A stretch of 44,859 nucleotides of DNA from an uncultured Methanobrevibacter sp. (GTDB taxonomy: Archaea; Methanobacteriota; Methanobacteria; Methanobacteriales; Methanobacteriaceae): positions 1 to 44,859 of the forward strand of contig ONQL01000022.1 of the NCBI GenBank assembly GCA_900319985.1, read 5' to 3'. Every line of letters starts with the position of its first letter. Position 1 is the first letter of the stretch. The position numbers were made by a program, and so were the translations under genes. The notes below the pieces were generated by a model. That model was given only the letters and a program-made list of their open reading frames with translations. It made no database searches and was not told where the DNA came from. This document shows positions 33,125-41,252 of this stretch, piece after piece.

Positions 33125-33540
33125 ATGATTGACAATCTTAAGTATTCAAAAGTTTTACTTGATATATGTGTAAAAATTTTTTGGTATTTGCTTGGGATTG
33201 ATGCATTTGGCGACAAACATTGGTGGCAATACATGTCATCGTCGCCCATTTAATGCAAAGTTTCAACGTAGAATTGTTGAAACATATTGAATCTGCCATA
33301 AATCTAGTGATATCCATGTGACGTTGCAGTTCTGGAGTGATGCTTGCAGGGTCATGTTGATATTTTAGATTTTTCCCAATTGTGTCCGTATTATCTAATT
33401 TATAATTACCTTAACTAAAAGATGTCAAATATACACTAAATCTCTAAATTTTCTCCTAAAAATCTATTGGGACATGATTGGGGGTGCAGATTATTAAACA
33501 CGAAGCAGGGTTAAATTTAATTTAACCTCCTTTTTTCCTT
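33125..33540 (+). ncRNA. Candidate structured non-coding RNA
   Basis: A gene-free stretch with its own TATA box and a terminator about 410 bp later. It holds three hairpins in series. First, 33202-33257: TGCATT and TGGCGAC pair with GTCGCCC and AATGCA, with small bulges. Second, 33260-33283: GTTTCAAC and GTTGAAAC form a perfect 8-bp stem. Third, 33309-33363: ATATC..TGAC with GTCA..GATAT. It is richer in G and C than its surroundings. I see none of the conserved elements of RNase P RNA or SRP RNA. A short frame from ATG 33124 stops at once in phase and shows no family, so a decayed gene is the main alternative. Confidence 0.45.
33507..33540 (+). terminator. Terminator after the candidate RNA
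   Basis: GGTTAAAT and ATTTAACC pair closely (33509-33527), followed by a run of T residues from 33531. It ends any transcript from the 33100 promoter well before tgtA. Confidence 0.65.
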
Positions 33541-33619
33541 TTTTATTGTTTTATAAATTTGTGTGGGATATCATTTTTTAACATGCCGGTGCTATTTTTT
33601 AATTGGCAGATGAGCAAGA

Positions 33620-33628
33620 TTTATATAA
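33620..33628 (+). promoter_or_regulatory. TATA box of the tgtA operon
   Basis: TTTATATAA after AGCAAGA. The predicted start lies near 33650, leaving a leader of about 85 bases before the tgtA ATG (33735), which is preceded by TAAGGT. Confidence 0.5.
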
Positions 33629-33734
33629 TTTCTAATTTAAACTTTATTTAGATATTACATGTGCTTCAAATTATTTTTTTGAAGACAATTTTCTGTTAAA
33701 ACTTATTTTTTAAAAACTGTTAGAGTAAGGTATA

Positions 33735-35714
33735 ATGTTTGAAATTAAAGCGAAAGATAACATGGGGCGTGTAGGCGTTTTGAAAACCAAGCATGGGGAC
33801 GTAAAAACTCCTGCACTGATGCCGGTAATTCACCCGCGCAAACAGACTATTGACGTGGGCAAATATGGTGCGGATATTGTAATTACAAATGCATATCTGA
33901 TTTACAAGGATGAAGACCTGAAAAAGGAGGCTGCTGAAAAGGGATTGCATGAACTGATTCATTTTGACGGTCCGATAATGACCGACTCCGGTTCCTTTCA
34001 GCTTTCAGTTTATGGTGATGTTGAAATAACCAACAGGGAAGTCATTGAATTTCAGGAACTCATCAAAACGGATATCGGAACAAGTCTTGACATTCCGACA
34101 GCACCTTTTGTAGACCGTGAAAAGGCTGAAAGCGATTTGGAAATAACTCTTGAAAGGGCAAGGGAAGCCGTTGAATATAAAAAGTCTCAGAATATGGAGA
34201 TGCTTTTAAATTCAGTAGTTCAGGGTTCTACCTTTTTGGATTTAAGACGTGAATGTGCCCGAGAACTGTCAAAGCTTGATGCCGATTTGTATCCTATAGG
34301 TGCGGTAGTTCCCCTGATGGAGTCCTATCACTATAAGGATCTGGTTGATGTTGTGATGAATTCAATGAGGGAACTCTCAGACAGCACACCCCGTCATTTG
34401 ATGGGTGCAGGCCATCCGATGATTTTTGCACTTTGCGTTGCCATGGGCTGTGATTTATTCGACTCAGCTGCATATATCCTCTATGCGGAGGATGACAGGC
34501 TCCTGTCAACTAGAGGAACTTACAAACTGGAAAACCTTCAGGAGATGCCATGTTCCTGTGAAGTATGTAGCAAATACACTCCCGATGACTTAAGGGCAAT
34601 GCCTAAAGAAAAAAGAAGAGACCTGATTGCCCAACATAACCTCCACGTTTCATTTGCAGAGTTGAGATTAATCAGACAGGCAATTTATGACGGCAGCCTG
34701 ATGGAGCTTGTCGAAGAGAGATGCCGTGCTCATCCTGCACTTCTTGAAGCTGTAAGACAGCTTGGAAACTATTCCAAGGATTTGGAAAAATACGATCCGA
34801 GAAGCAAAAAGTCAGCATTTTTCTACACAGGTCCTGAATCACTGTGCCGTCCTGAAGTTTTAAGACACATGCAGAAATTGCGCCAGATGCATAAAAAACG
34901 AGACCTGGTCATATTGCCTCCGACCAGAAAGCCTTACTCCAAATTTGTCTCAGGTAAGCTTGGCGAATTTTACATTTATGGTGCAGAACAGGAAATTGAT
35001 TTGGAAAACACTGATTTCATGGTCTTGGATATTCCATTTGGTTTAATCCCATTGGAAATCGATGAAGTCTATCCTCTAAGCCAGAACGATGCTCCCAAAA
35101 CACGTGATGTTGACAGCATAGAGTTTGTGGAGGATTTCATATCCGAATTTGTTGAATATTACGAACAGGTGCTTATACATTCAAGAATCATCAAAGATCT
35201 GGAAATAGGTCTTTACAATAAATGCATAGATTCCGATGAAATAAGATACAGAAAAGATGATGTCAAAAAAATCAAGGCAATTGCAGATTATCAGTTCGGC
35301 TTTGGAGCTGGAGACGCATTGTTTGATGGAAATATAAAGATTGAAAAAAGTAAAAAGACAGGAAAAATCAGGCACATCTATGACGGAAAGGTGCTGATTG
35401 TAAACATGAGGGCATCCGATTCATATCTGGTTTTATCAAAGGAAGGTGCCAAAAGATTGCACAATGCAATGCCTTATCCGGAAAACAGGGTAGTGGTGAA
35501 TAAGGACTCAGAACCATTCGCCCTTGACGGAAAAAGTGTATTCTGCAAATTTGTAGTTGACTGTGACGATAATATCCGCGCAAAGGATGAAGTGCTGATA
35601 GTAAATGAGGAAGATAAGCTGTTGGCATACGGAAAAGCATTGCTTGGGGCCTGTGAAATTAAGGAATTCAAAACAGGCCAGGCCATTAAGACCCGTAAAG
35701 GAATGAAAAAATAG
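33735..35714 (+). CDS. tgtA: tRNA-guanine(15) transglycosylase (archaeosine)
   Basis: Exchanges guanine 15 in the tRNA D-loop for preQ0, the first tRNA-bound step to archaeosine. 659 residues, the long archaeal form. The catalytic TIM barrel has MTDSGSFQLSVYGDVEITNR with D84, and GCDLFDSAAYILYA with the nucleophile aspartate D243. Zinc ligands C273, C275 and C278 lie in MPCSCEVCSKYTPDDLRAM, with a histidine in HNLHVSFAEL. The C-terminal third ends in a PUA domain (about 580-655: GKVLIVNMRASDSYLVLSKE; AKDEVLIVNEEDKLLAYGKA). It is co-transcribed with a methyltransferase gene 8 bp downstream. Confidence 0.95.
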   Translation: MFEIKAKDNMGRVGVLKTKHGDVKTPALMPVIHPRKQTIDVGKYGADIVITNAYLIYKDEDLKKEAAEKGLHELIHFDGPIMTDSGSFQLSVYGDVEITNREVIEFQELIKTDIGTSLDIPTAPFVDREKAESDLEITLERAREAVEYKKSQNMEMLLNSVVQGSTFLDLRRECARELSKLDADLYPIGAVVPLMESYHYKDLVDVVMNSMRELSDSTPRHLMGAGHPMIFALCVAMGCDLFDSAAYILYAEDDRLLSTRGTYKLENLQEMPCSCEVCSKYTPDDLRAMPKEKRRDLIAQHNLHVSFAELRLIRQAIYDGSLMELVEERCRAHPALLEAVRQLGNYSKDLEKYDPRSKKSAFFYTGPESLCRPEVLRHMQKLRQMHKKRDLVILPPTRKPYSKFVSGKLGEFYIYGAEQEIDLENTDFMVLDIPFGLIPLEIDEVYPLSQNDAPKTRDVDSIEFVEDFISEFVEYYEQVLIHSRIIKDLEIGLYNKCIDSDEIRYRKDDVKKIKAIADYQFGFGAGDALFDGNIKIEKSKKTGKIRHIYDGKVLIVNMRASDSYLVLSKEGAKRLHNAMPYPENRVVVNKDSEPFALDGKSVFCKFVVDCDDNIRAKDEVLIVNEEDKLLAYGKALLGACEIKEFKTGQAIKTRKGMKK

Positions 35715-35722
35715 GTGATAAT

Positions 35723-36391
35723 ATGAGTGAAGACAATAAGGTAAACACAGGCCATCATATTGAAGATAAGGAGCTTATTAAAAATGCCCGCAAACCTGTT
35801 GGCGAGTTGGGCCATCAGATATTGGACAGAATGAATGAATCCCATGAATCCATGGCTCAATGGGGTGTAACTCATTTTGAAATAAATGAAGACAGTAAAA
35901 TCTTGGATATCGGTTGTGGCGGTGGAAGAAACATCCAAAGATTCGCCGAAGAGATTTCTGAAAACGGAAGGGTAGTCGGAATTGATTACTCTGAAGTAAG
36001 CGTGGAAAAATCCAAAAAACTGAATCAGGAATTCATAGACATGGGCATTGTTAATGTATTGCAGGGATCTGTTTCTGAAATGCCTTTTTATGATGAGACT
36101 TTTGATATTGTAACAGGATTTGAAACAATTTATTTCTGGCCGGATTTTATCAATGATTTAAAGGAAGTAAACAGGGTTCTTAAAAAAGACGGTTTGGTAT
36201 TTTTCTGCAATGAGGCTGTTTATAGGGAAGGTGAAATGGATAAATATGATGATCTGGTGGAACTTCTGGATATGAAAATCTATTCTGAAGACGTCTTAAG
36301 GGAATCTCTTGAAAAGACAGGCTTTAAGGATTTCAAAGCATATGTTGATGATGAGCATGATTGGATTTGCGTAACTGCTAGAAAAATCTAA
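35723..36391 (+). CDS. Class I SAM-dependent methyltransferase
   Basis: 222 residues. SAM motif I is SKILDIGCGGGRNIQRFAEE (58-77), followed by GIDYSEVSVEKSKKLNQEF, SVSEMPFYDETFDIVTGFET and the late EVNRVLKKDGLVFFCNEA segment, a typical Methyltransf_11/25 arrangement like UbiE/small-molecule methyltransferases. The N-terminal 45 residues are polar. It has a GGTGATAAT ribosome site and follows tgtA closely, so a tRNA-related role is possible, but the substrate is not evident. Confidence 0.85.
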   Translation: MSEDNKVNTGHHIEDKELIKNARKPVGELGHQILDRMNESHESMAQWGVTHFEINEDSKILDIGCGGGRNIQRFAEEISENGRVVGIDYSEVSVEKSKKLNQEFIDMGIVNVLQGSVSEMPFYDETFDIVTGFETIYFWPDFINDLKEVNRVLKKDGLVFFCNEAVYREGEMDKYDDLVELLDMKIYSEDVLRESLEKTGFKDFKAYVDDEHDWICVTARKI

Positions 36392-36428
36392 TTATTTTTT
36401 CATTTTTTTATAAAATTTCTTTCAAAAT

Positions 36429-36443
36429 CGAAAGTTTTATATA
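36429..36443 (+). promoter_or_regulatory. BRE/TATA promoter of the tRNA-Gly pair
   Basis: CGAAAG followed by TTTTATATA, a textbook archaeal BRE plus TATA arrangement, about 40 bp before the first tRNA. Confidence 0.7.
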
Positions 36444-36480
36444 CTATCAAAACATAAGTTTACTTGTTGTTAGTTTTCAT

Positions 36481-36554
36481 GCGGTGTTAGTCCAGCCTGG
36501 TTAAGACTCTAGCCTGCCACGTTAGAGACCCGGGTTCAAATCCCGGACGCCGCA
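36481..36554 (+). tRNA. tRNA-Gly(GCC)
   Basis: Acceptor arms GCGGTGT and ACGCCGC pair with discriminator A; anticodon stem CTAGC/GTTAG encloses CTGCCAC, giving anticodon GCC; T arm CCGGG-TTCAAAT-CCCGG. CCA is not encoded. No intron. Confidence 0.95.
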
Positions 36555-36562
36555 TTTTTTAT

Positions 36563-36636
36563 GCAGTCGTGGTATAGTCTGGTTATTACTTGGGCCTTCC
36601 AAGCCTACAACCCGGGTTCGAATCCCGGCGACTGCA
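36563..36636 (+). tRNA. tRNA-Gly(TCC)
   Basis: Acceptor GCAGTCG/CGACTGC with discriminator A; anticodon stem TGGGC/GCCTA around CTTCCAA, giving anticodon TCC; T arm CCGGG-TTCGAAT-CCCGG. It lies 8 bp after tRNA-Gly(GCC) and is surely co-transcribed. A T7 run follows at about 36650. Confidence 0.95.
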
Positions 36637-36697
36637 TCTAGAATAAATTCTTTTTTTAAAATTCTTATTTCCTTTAAAAAATAGCTATTTTTTAGTT

Positions 36698-36710
36698 ACT
36701 TTTATATAAT
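36698..36710 (+). promoter_or_regulatory. TATA box of the HMG-CoA synthase operon
   Basis: CTTTTATATAATA, identical to the core of the purC promoter. It is about 75 bp before the ATG. Confidence 0.55.
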
Positions 36711-36780
36711 AATAAAAATAAAATATTAATAATTAAATTAATTTTTAATGTCGTTAAATATTATGATTTAAGGTGATTTA

Positions 36781-37818
36781 ATGGTAGGAATAGTAGGATA
36801 TGGGGCACATGTGCCGTCATATAGAATTAAGGTAGAAGAAATTGCAAAAGTATGGGGTGATGACCCTGTAGCTTTATCAAACGGGTTGGTTGTAAATGAA
36901 AAATCCGTTCCTTCTGCTGATGAAGATACTGCAACTATTGCAGTAACCGCTGCTAGATATGCTCTAGCAAGAGCTAAAATTGATCCAAGTAAGATTGGTG
37001 CTGTTTATGTTGGTTCAGAATCACATCCGTATGCAGTTAAACCAACAGCTTCCATTGTTGCTGAAGCTGTCTGTGCAACTCCAAAATTGACTGCAGCTGA
37101 TTTGGAATTTGCATGTAAGGCTGGAACTGCCGGTATTCAAATGACTATGGGTCTTGTTGAATCTGGAATGATTGAATACGGATTGGCTATTGGTGCTGAT
37201 ACTTCACAAGGTGCTCCGGGTGATGCGTTGGAATACACCGCATCCGCTGGAGGCGCAGCTTACATTATCGGTAAGGAAAATACAATTGCAGATATTAATC
37301 ATACTTGCAGTTATACAACAGACACTCCAGACTTCTACAGAAGAGAAGGCCAAAACTACCCGTCTCACGGTGGTCGTTTTACAGGAGAACCTGCTTACTT
37401 CAAGCATGTTTTAAGCACAGCAAAAATGTTATTCGAAGAAACCGACACAAAACCTGAAGACTATGATTATGCATGTTTCCATCAGCCTAACGGTAAATTC
37501 TACTTGAGGGCAGGTAAAAAATTAGGTTTCACTTCAGAACAAATCAAACAAGGACTATTAACTCCAAATATTGGAAACACTTATTCCGGAGCTGTGCCAT
37601 TGGCTTTATCCAATATCTTGGATGTTGCCGAGCCTGGAGATAATATATTTGTTGTTTCATATGGTTCTGGTGCTGGAAGTGATGGATTCTCAATAACTGT
37701 CAAGGATGAAATTGTAGAAAGAAGAGAATTAGCTCCAAAAACACAGGATATCATTGACGATAAAACATACGTCGATTATGCTATTTATGCTAAATTCAAA
37801 GGTAAAATTAAAATGTAA
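36781..37818 (+). CDS. Hydroxymethylglutaryl-CoA synthase
   Basis: Condenses acetyl-CoA with acetoacetyl-CoA to HMG-CoA in the mevalonate route to archaeal isoprenoid lipids. 345 residues, the compact archaeal type. Catalytic residues by position: E80 in VYVGSESHPYAVKPTAS, nucleophile C112 in LEFACKAGTAGIQ and H234 in YACFHQPNGKF. The end carries SYGSGAGSDGFSI. It starts at ATG 36781 behind AAGGTGAT. The thiolase gene begins 12 bp after it, in keeping with the thiolase/HMGCS complex of methanogens. Confidence 0.95.
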   Translation: MVGIVGYGAHVPSYRIKVEEIAKVWGDDPVALSNGLVVNEKSVPSADEDTATIAVTAARYALARAKIDPSKIGAVYVGSESHPYAVKPTASIVAEAVCATPKLTAADLEFACKAGTAGIQMTMGLVESGMIEYGLAIGADTSQGAPGDALEYTASAGGAAYIIGKENTIADINHTCSYTTDTPDFYRREGQNYPSHGGRFTGEPAYFKHVLSTAKMLFEETDTKPEDYDYACFHQPNGKFYLRAGKKLGFTSEQIKQGLLTPNIGNTYSGAVPLALSNILDVAEPGDNIFVVSYGSGAGSDGFSITVKDEIVERRELAPKTQDIIDDKTYVDYAIYAKFKGKIKM

Positions 37819-37830
37819 GGGGGCTTAATT

Positions 37831-38988
37831 ATGAGAGATGTTGCGATTATAGGAGTTTCACAAACTAAATTTGGTGAATTATGGGATTCTTCCTTTAGAG
37901 ATTTGATTGCTGAAGCTGGTTTAAAAGCTATCGTGGATGCAGATATTGGTGGTGACGACATTGAAGCAATGTTTATTGGAAATATGTCTTCAGGACTATT
38001 CGTAGAACAAGAACACATTGCAGCACTTATTTCTGACCATGTGGGGCTTAATCCAATTCCAGCCACAAGAGTTGAAGCTGCTTGTGCATCAGGAGGTCTT
38101 GCATTAAGACAGGGAATCATGGCTGTTGCATCAGGTTTCCATGATGTGGTAATTTCTGCAGGTGTTGAAAAGATGACTGATGTCGTTGATGCTACTCCGG
38201 CTATTGCTACTGCATCCGACCAGGAATGGGAAGCACAGCAAGGAGCTACATTCCCGTCATTATATGCAATGATTGCAAAAAGACACATGTATGAATACGG
38301 TACAACCCGTGAACAGTTAGCACAATTTTCAGTTGTAAACCATAAAAATGCATCTAAAAATCCAAATGCACAATTCCCATTTGAAGTAAGTGTGGATAAG
38401 GTTATTAACTCAACCATGGTTGCAGACCCACTGACACTTCTTGACTGTTCCCCTGTAACTGATGGGGCAGCTGCTGTTGTAATGGTTCCTGCTGAAATGG
38501 CTAAAAAATTTACTGATACTCCAATTTATGTAAAGGCTTCTGCTCAAGCTTCTGGAACATTAACATTGCACGACAGAAAAGATATCACTACCATTGAATC
38601 TACCAAAGTCGCATCCAGAAAAGCTTATGAAATGGCAGGAGTTACAACAAAAGACATTGATTTAACTGAAGTACACGACTGTTTCTCCATTAACGGACTT
38701 TTAGCAGTAGAGGATTTAGGATTTGCTGAGAAAGGTAAAGGTGGAATAGCTATCGAAGAAGGTCAAACAGAAATTGATGGTGATTTCCCAATCAACACTT
38801 CCGGTGGTCTTAAAGCACGTGGACACCCATTAGGTGCAACAGGTATTGCTCAGGCTGCTGAAGTAGTATGGCAACTTAGAGGAGAAGCCGGCGGACGTCA
38901 GGTTGACGGTGCAGAAATCGGTATGACCCACAACATTGGAGGAACCGGAGGTACCGCTGCAGTACATATTTTCGGAAGAGATTTATAA
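37831..38988 (+). CDS. Acetyl-CoA C-acetyltransferase (archaeal thiolase)
   Basis: Makes acetoacetyl-CoA, the substrate of the preceding HMG-CoA synthase. 385 residues of the archaeal SCP2-type thiolase group. Nucleophile C85 in VEAACASGGLALRQG; EVHDCFSINGLLAVE; NTSGGLKARGHPLGATG with the catalytic histidine; and the ending HNIGGTGGTAAVHIFG. It is preceded by AAGGGGG. In methanogens a DUF35 zinc/OB-fold gene usually completes this set; none follows here, only a 24-bp gap and then a DUF1848 gene. Confidence 0.95.
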   Translation: MRDVAIIGVSQTKFGELWDSSFRDLIAEAGLKAIVDADIGGDDIEAMFIGNMSSGLFVEQEHIAALISDHVGLNPIPATRVEAACASGGLALRQGIMAVASGFHDVVISAGVEKMTDVVDATPAIATASDQEWEAQQGATFPSLYAMIAKRHMYEYGTTREQLAQFSVVNHKNASKNPNAQFPFEVSVDKVINSTMVADPLTLLDCSPVTDGAAAVVMVPAEMAKKFTDTPIYVKASAQASGTLTLHDRKDITTIESTKVASRKAYEMAGVTTKDIDLTEVHDCFSINGLLAVEDLGFAEKGKGGIAIEEGQTEIDGDFPINTSGGLKARGHPLGATGIAQAAEVVWQLRGEAGGRQVDGAEIGMTHNIGGTGGTAAVHIFGRDL

Positions 38989-39012
38989 ATCTCTTTAACT
39001 TTTTCTTTTTTT

Positions 39013-39936
39013 ATGATACTTAATACAGGAACCAGAACTGACATTCCGGCTTTTTTTAGTAAATGGTTCTTGAGAAGGATTGAAGAGGGTTTTGTACTCA
39101 GCAAAAACCCGTATAACAATCAGATTTATAAATATAATTTCAATCCTAAAAGCATTGATGTTATATGTTTCTGTTCTAAAAATCCAAAGCCGTTGGTAAA
39201 GAATTTGGATAAGCTATCTGATTACAGACAATTCTGGTTTACAACAATAAATCCTTATGAAAAAGACATTGAAGTCAATGTTCCCAATTATAAAAAGGTT
39301 ATGGAAACATTTAAGAAGTTATCTGAGACTTTAGGTATCAATAGCGTGTCCTGGAGATATGATCCTATTTTCATCACTGAAAAATATAGCTTGGACTTTC
39401 ATATTGACAAATTTGAAGAGATGGCATCTGAATTGCATGATTTTACTTCAGACTGTACAATAAGTTTCATTGATTTGTATCAGAAGGTATTGAGAAATTT
39501 TCCACAAGCCCGTGAAGTGACAGATGAGGAACGTTTGGTAATCGGTGAGAACTTTGCAAAAATTGCTAATGAATACGGCATACAAATGAAAACATGTGTA
39601 GAAGGCACATTGCTTGACAGATTTGGATTTGATTCGTCAGGGTGCATGACTCAACAGGTGTTGGAAAAAGCTATTGGAAATAATCTAAAAGTCCCTAAAG
39701 GAAAATACCACAATCGTGAATGCAACTGTTTAATGGGAAGGGATATTGGATTATATAATACCTGCCTGCATGGGTGCAGATATTGCTATGCCAACTCCAA
39801 CATGAAGCTGGTCAAAAGGAACCAAAAGTTGCATAATCCAGATTCGCCCTTGCTGATTGGGGAAGTTAAAGATGGTGATGTTGTAAAAGAGGTTAATGAA
39901 CCCAGCTATATTGATTCACAAACTAGGTTGCTTTGA
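39013..39936 (+). CDS. DUF1848 protein with C-terminal Fe-S cysteine motif
   Basis: 307 residues. The opening ILNTGTRTDIPAFFSKWFLR, FCSKNPKP around residue 54, VSWRYDPIFI and TCISFIDLY-type segments are those of the DUF1848 family. The C-terminal part has CNCLMGRDIGLYNTCLHGCRYCYANSN (C235, C237, C249, C253, C256), a cluster-binding pattern reminiscent of radical-SAM CxxxCxxC, though placed at the C-terminus. Function unproven; some relatives are annotated as spore-photoproduct-lyase-like or DNA repair related. The gene matters here because degraded copies of its 3' end recur at 42061-42226 and 44639-44712. Confidence 0.85.
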   Translation: MILNTGTRTDIPAFFSKWFLRRIEEGFVLSKNPYNNQIYKYNFNPKSIDVICFCSKNPKPLVKNLDKLSDYRQFWFTTINPYEKDIEVNVPNYKKVMETFKKLSETLGINSVSWRYDPIFITEKYSLDFHIDKFEEMASELHDFTSDCTISFIDLYQKVLRNFPQAREVTDEERLVIGENFAKIANEYGIQMKTCVEGTLLDRFGFDSSGCMTQQVLEKAIGNNLKVPKGKYHNRECNCLMGRDIGLYNTCLHGCRYCYANSNMKLVKRNQKLHNPDSPLLIGEVKDGDVVKEVNEPSYIDSQTRLL

Positions 39937-40106
39937 TTTTTAGTTTTGCAATATTGGGGTATGTTTATATTAAGAGAAAATTACATTTTCAATAGAGACA
40001 ATCTCTGCTTTACCTGCATTCAATACTATTGAACTGGCCCACATTATGGAAGGCGAGGAAGTTTAATGTACAAGATTGTGTTTAAAGAAAAAAGAAGAAG
40101 AGAAAA

Positions 40107-40514
40107 CTATCTGACAATACTTTTAGCAAAGTTTACGGCTTCGTTTATATCTTCTTCGTTTGGATGACCTCTATGAACGAATTTAAATTGTCCTCTGCAA
40201 TGGAATTCTCTATCATCCATGTTTAATCCACATTTTTCAGCTTCTTTTTTTATTTGCTTATAGGTTGATTCGATAAGAGCTGCGGATGAGACATTAACAA
40301 TACTTCCAACATTCACATCAATATTTTTGAGGAATTCCTTGACTTTTGAATCTGCTCCAGCATTATATACACTATTTCCCAAGAACAATATGTCAACATC
40401 TTCGTTTAAAGGTTCATCTATTGTTTTTGGAGCAACACCGATAGCTTCACCTATTGCTTCTGCAAGTTTTTCAGTATTTCCAGTTTTTGAATAATATCTT
40501 ATTGCAATTTTCAT
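40107..40514 (-). CDS. Flavodoxin
   Basis: 135 residues. MKIAIRYYSKTGNTEKLAEA carries the FMN phosphate loop (YSKTGNTEKL, 8-17), and VDILFLGNSVYNAGADSKVKEF the ring-binding region (W is replaced by Y). It is the second gene of a two-gene operon with the FMN reductase upstream (26-bp gap). It faces the DUF1848 gene tail to tail. An electron carrier, partner presumably the neighbouring reductase. Confidence 0.88.
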   Translation of the reverse strand: MKIAIRYYSKTGNTEKLAEAIGEAIGVAPKTIDEPLNEDVDILFLGNSVYNAGADSKVKEFLKNIDVNVGSIVNVSSAALIESTYKQIKKEAEKCGLNMDDREFHCRGQFKFVHRGHPNEEDINEAVNFAKSIVR

Positions 40515-40540
40515 TTTAAAACCTTCCTTGAATTGTATTA

Positions 40541-41086
40541 CTACTCACAAACCCAACTAATTAACTCATTAATTTGGCTTTGTTGGTCGTCTTTACTTTC
40601 AAATCCTTTAGGATCATTGTTTTCACTACACATAACATTTTTGTGAGCACCAAATCTTAATACTCCAAATTCAAATGCGACATGTTCAGCTACAGGTGTG
40701 TAATCTGCTTCTCCTCCACCATAGCTGAATACTATACCTATTTTTTTTGATTCGTCTGGTGCTTTCATCTCTTTTGCAGGATTGAATTTGGAATAGAATC
40801 TGTCAATTAAAGCATCGACCATTCCAGGAAGCCTTCCAAAGAAAATAGGGGTGATAATAAATGCACCGTCACATTCTTCCAGATCATTGATTAAATCATA
40901 TGCATCATCTTGAACTATGCATTCGTCTTTTGCCTTACAAGCATTATCAGCTTGACAAAATCCGATTTCTTTATCTTTTATATTGAATATTTCAACGTCT
41001 CCATCAATTTTTTCTTTGATGAAATTTGCAATTGCATATGAGTTTCCTTTTCTTGTACTTCCATTTATAACGATATATTTTGCCAT
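40541..41086 (-). CDS. NADPH-dependent FMN reductase / flavodoxin-fold oxidoreductase
   Basis: 181 residues. YIVINGSTRKGNSYAIANFI (4-23) is the FMN_red phosphate loop. GFCQADNACKAKDECIVQDD has cysteines 44, 50 and 56, in the position where relatives carry the C-x-x-C type redox or Fe-S motif but with wider spacing and one fewer cysteine. FIITPIFFGRLPGMVDALID is the typical substrate segment. Good ribosome site AAAGGAGAG. Its promoter region contains an 18-bp palindrome between TATA and start, and a divergent Cys-rich regulator gene, which suggests redox-controlled expression. Confidence 0.87.
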   Translation of the reverse strand: MAKYIVINGSTRKGNSYAIANFIKEKIDGDVEIFNIKDKEIGFCQADNACKAKDECIVQDDAYDLINDLEECDGAFIITPIFFGRLPGMVDALIDRFYSKFNPAKEMKAPDESKKIGIVFSYGGGEADYTPVAEHVAFEFGVLRFGAHKNVMCSENNDPKGFESKDDQQSQINELISWVCE

Positions 41087-41108
41087 AATTAATACTCTCC
41101 TTTGTTGA

Positions 41109-41126
41109 AATAACTTTAAAGTTATT
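41109..41126. promoter_or_regulatory. 18-bp perfect palindrome, candidate operator
   Basis: AATAACTTTAAAGTTATT is its own reverse complement. On the minus strand it lies between the TATA-like ATATATAATA (41125-41135) and the FMN reductase start (ATG at 41086), where a bound protein would block transcription. The adjacent regulator gene on the other strand is the prime candidate to bind it. Confidence 0.7.
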
Positions 41127-41221
41127 ATATATTATGATATATGAGGTCGTATTAATATAGTTAATCGTTATATAAATGTAGCAGGTGCATAATGGTAACC
41201 TTTAACAACACTATAGAAACA

Positions 41222-41232
41222 TTTTTAAATTC
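41222..41232 (+). promoter_or_regulatory. TATA-like element, regulator gene (probably leaderless)
   Basis: TTTTTAAATTC is centred about 27 bp before the ATG at 41253, and there is no ribosome site. This is the spacing expected for a leaderless archaeal transcript. Confidence 0.4.
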
Positions 41233-41252
41233 ACTCCTACAAAGACTATTAC

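Noticed and set aside
33124..33201. Short frame MIDNLKYSKVLL at the start of the RNA candidate
   Set aside because: It stops in phase after about 25 codons, only a T7-run frameshift would extend it, and the extended product matches nothing known to me.
39961..40066. Short frame ending AFNTIELAHIMEGEEV-stop between the DUF1848 and flavodoxin genes
   Set aside because: It reads like a protein C-terminus but has no upstream gene body or start; too short to support.
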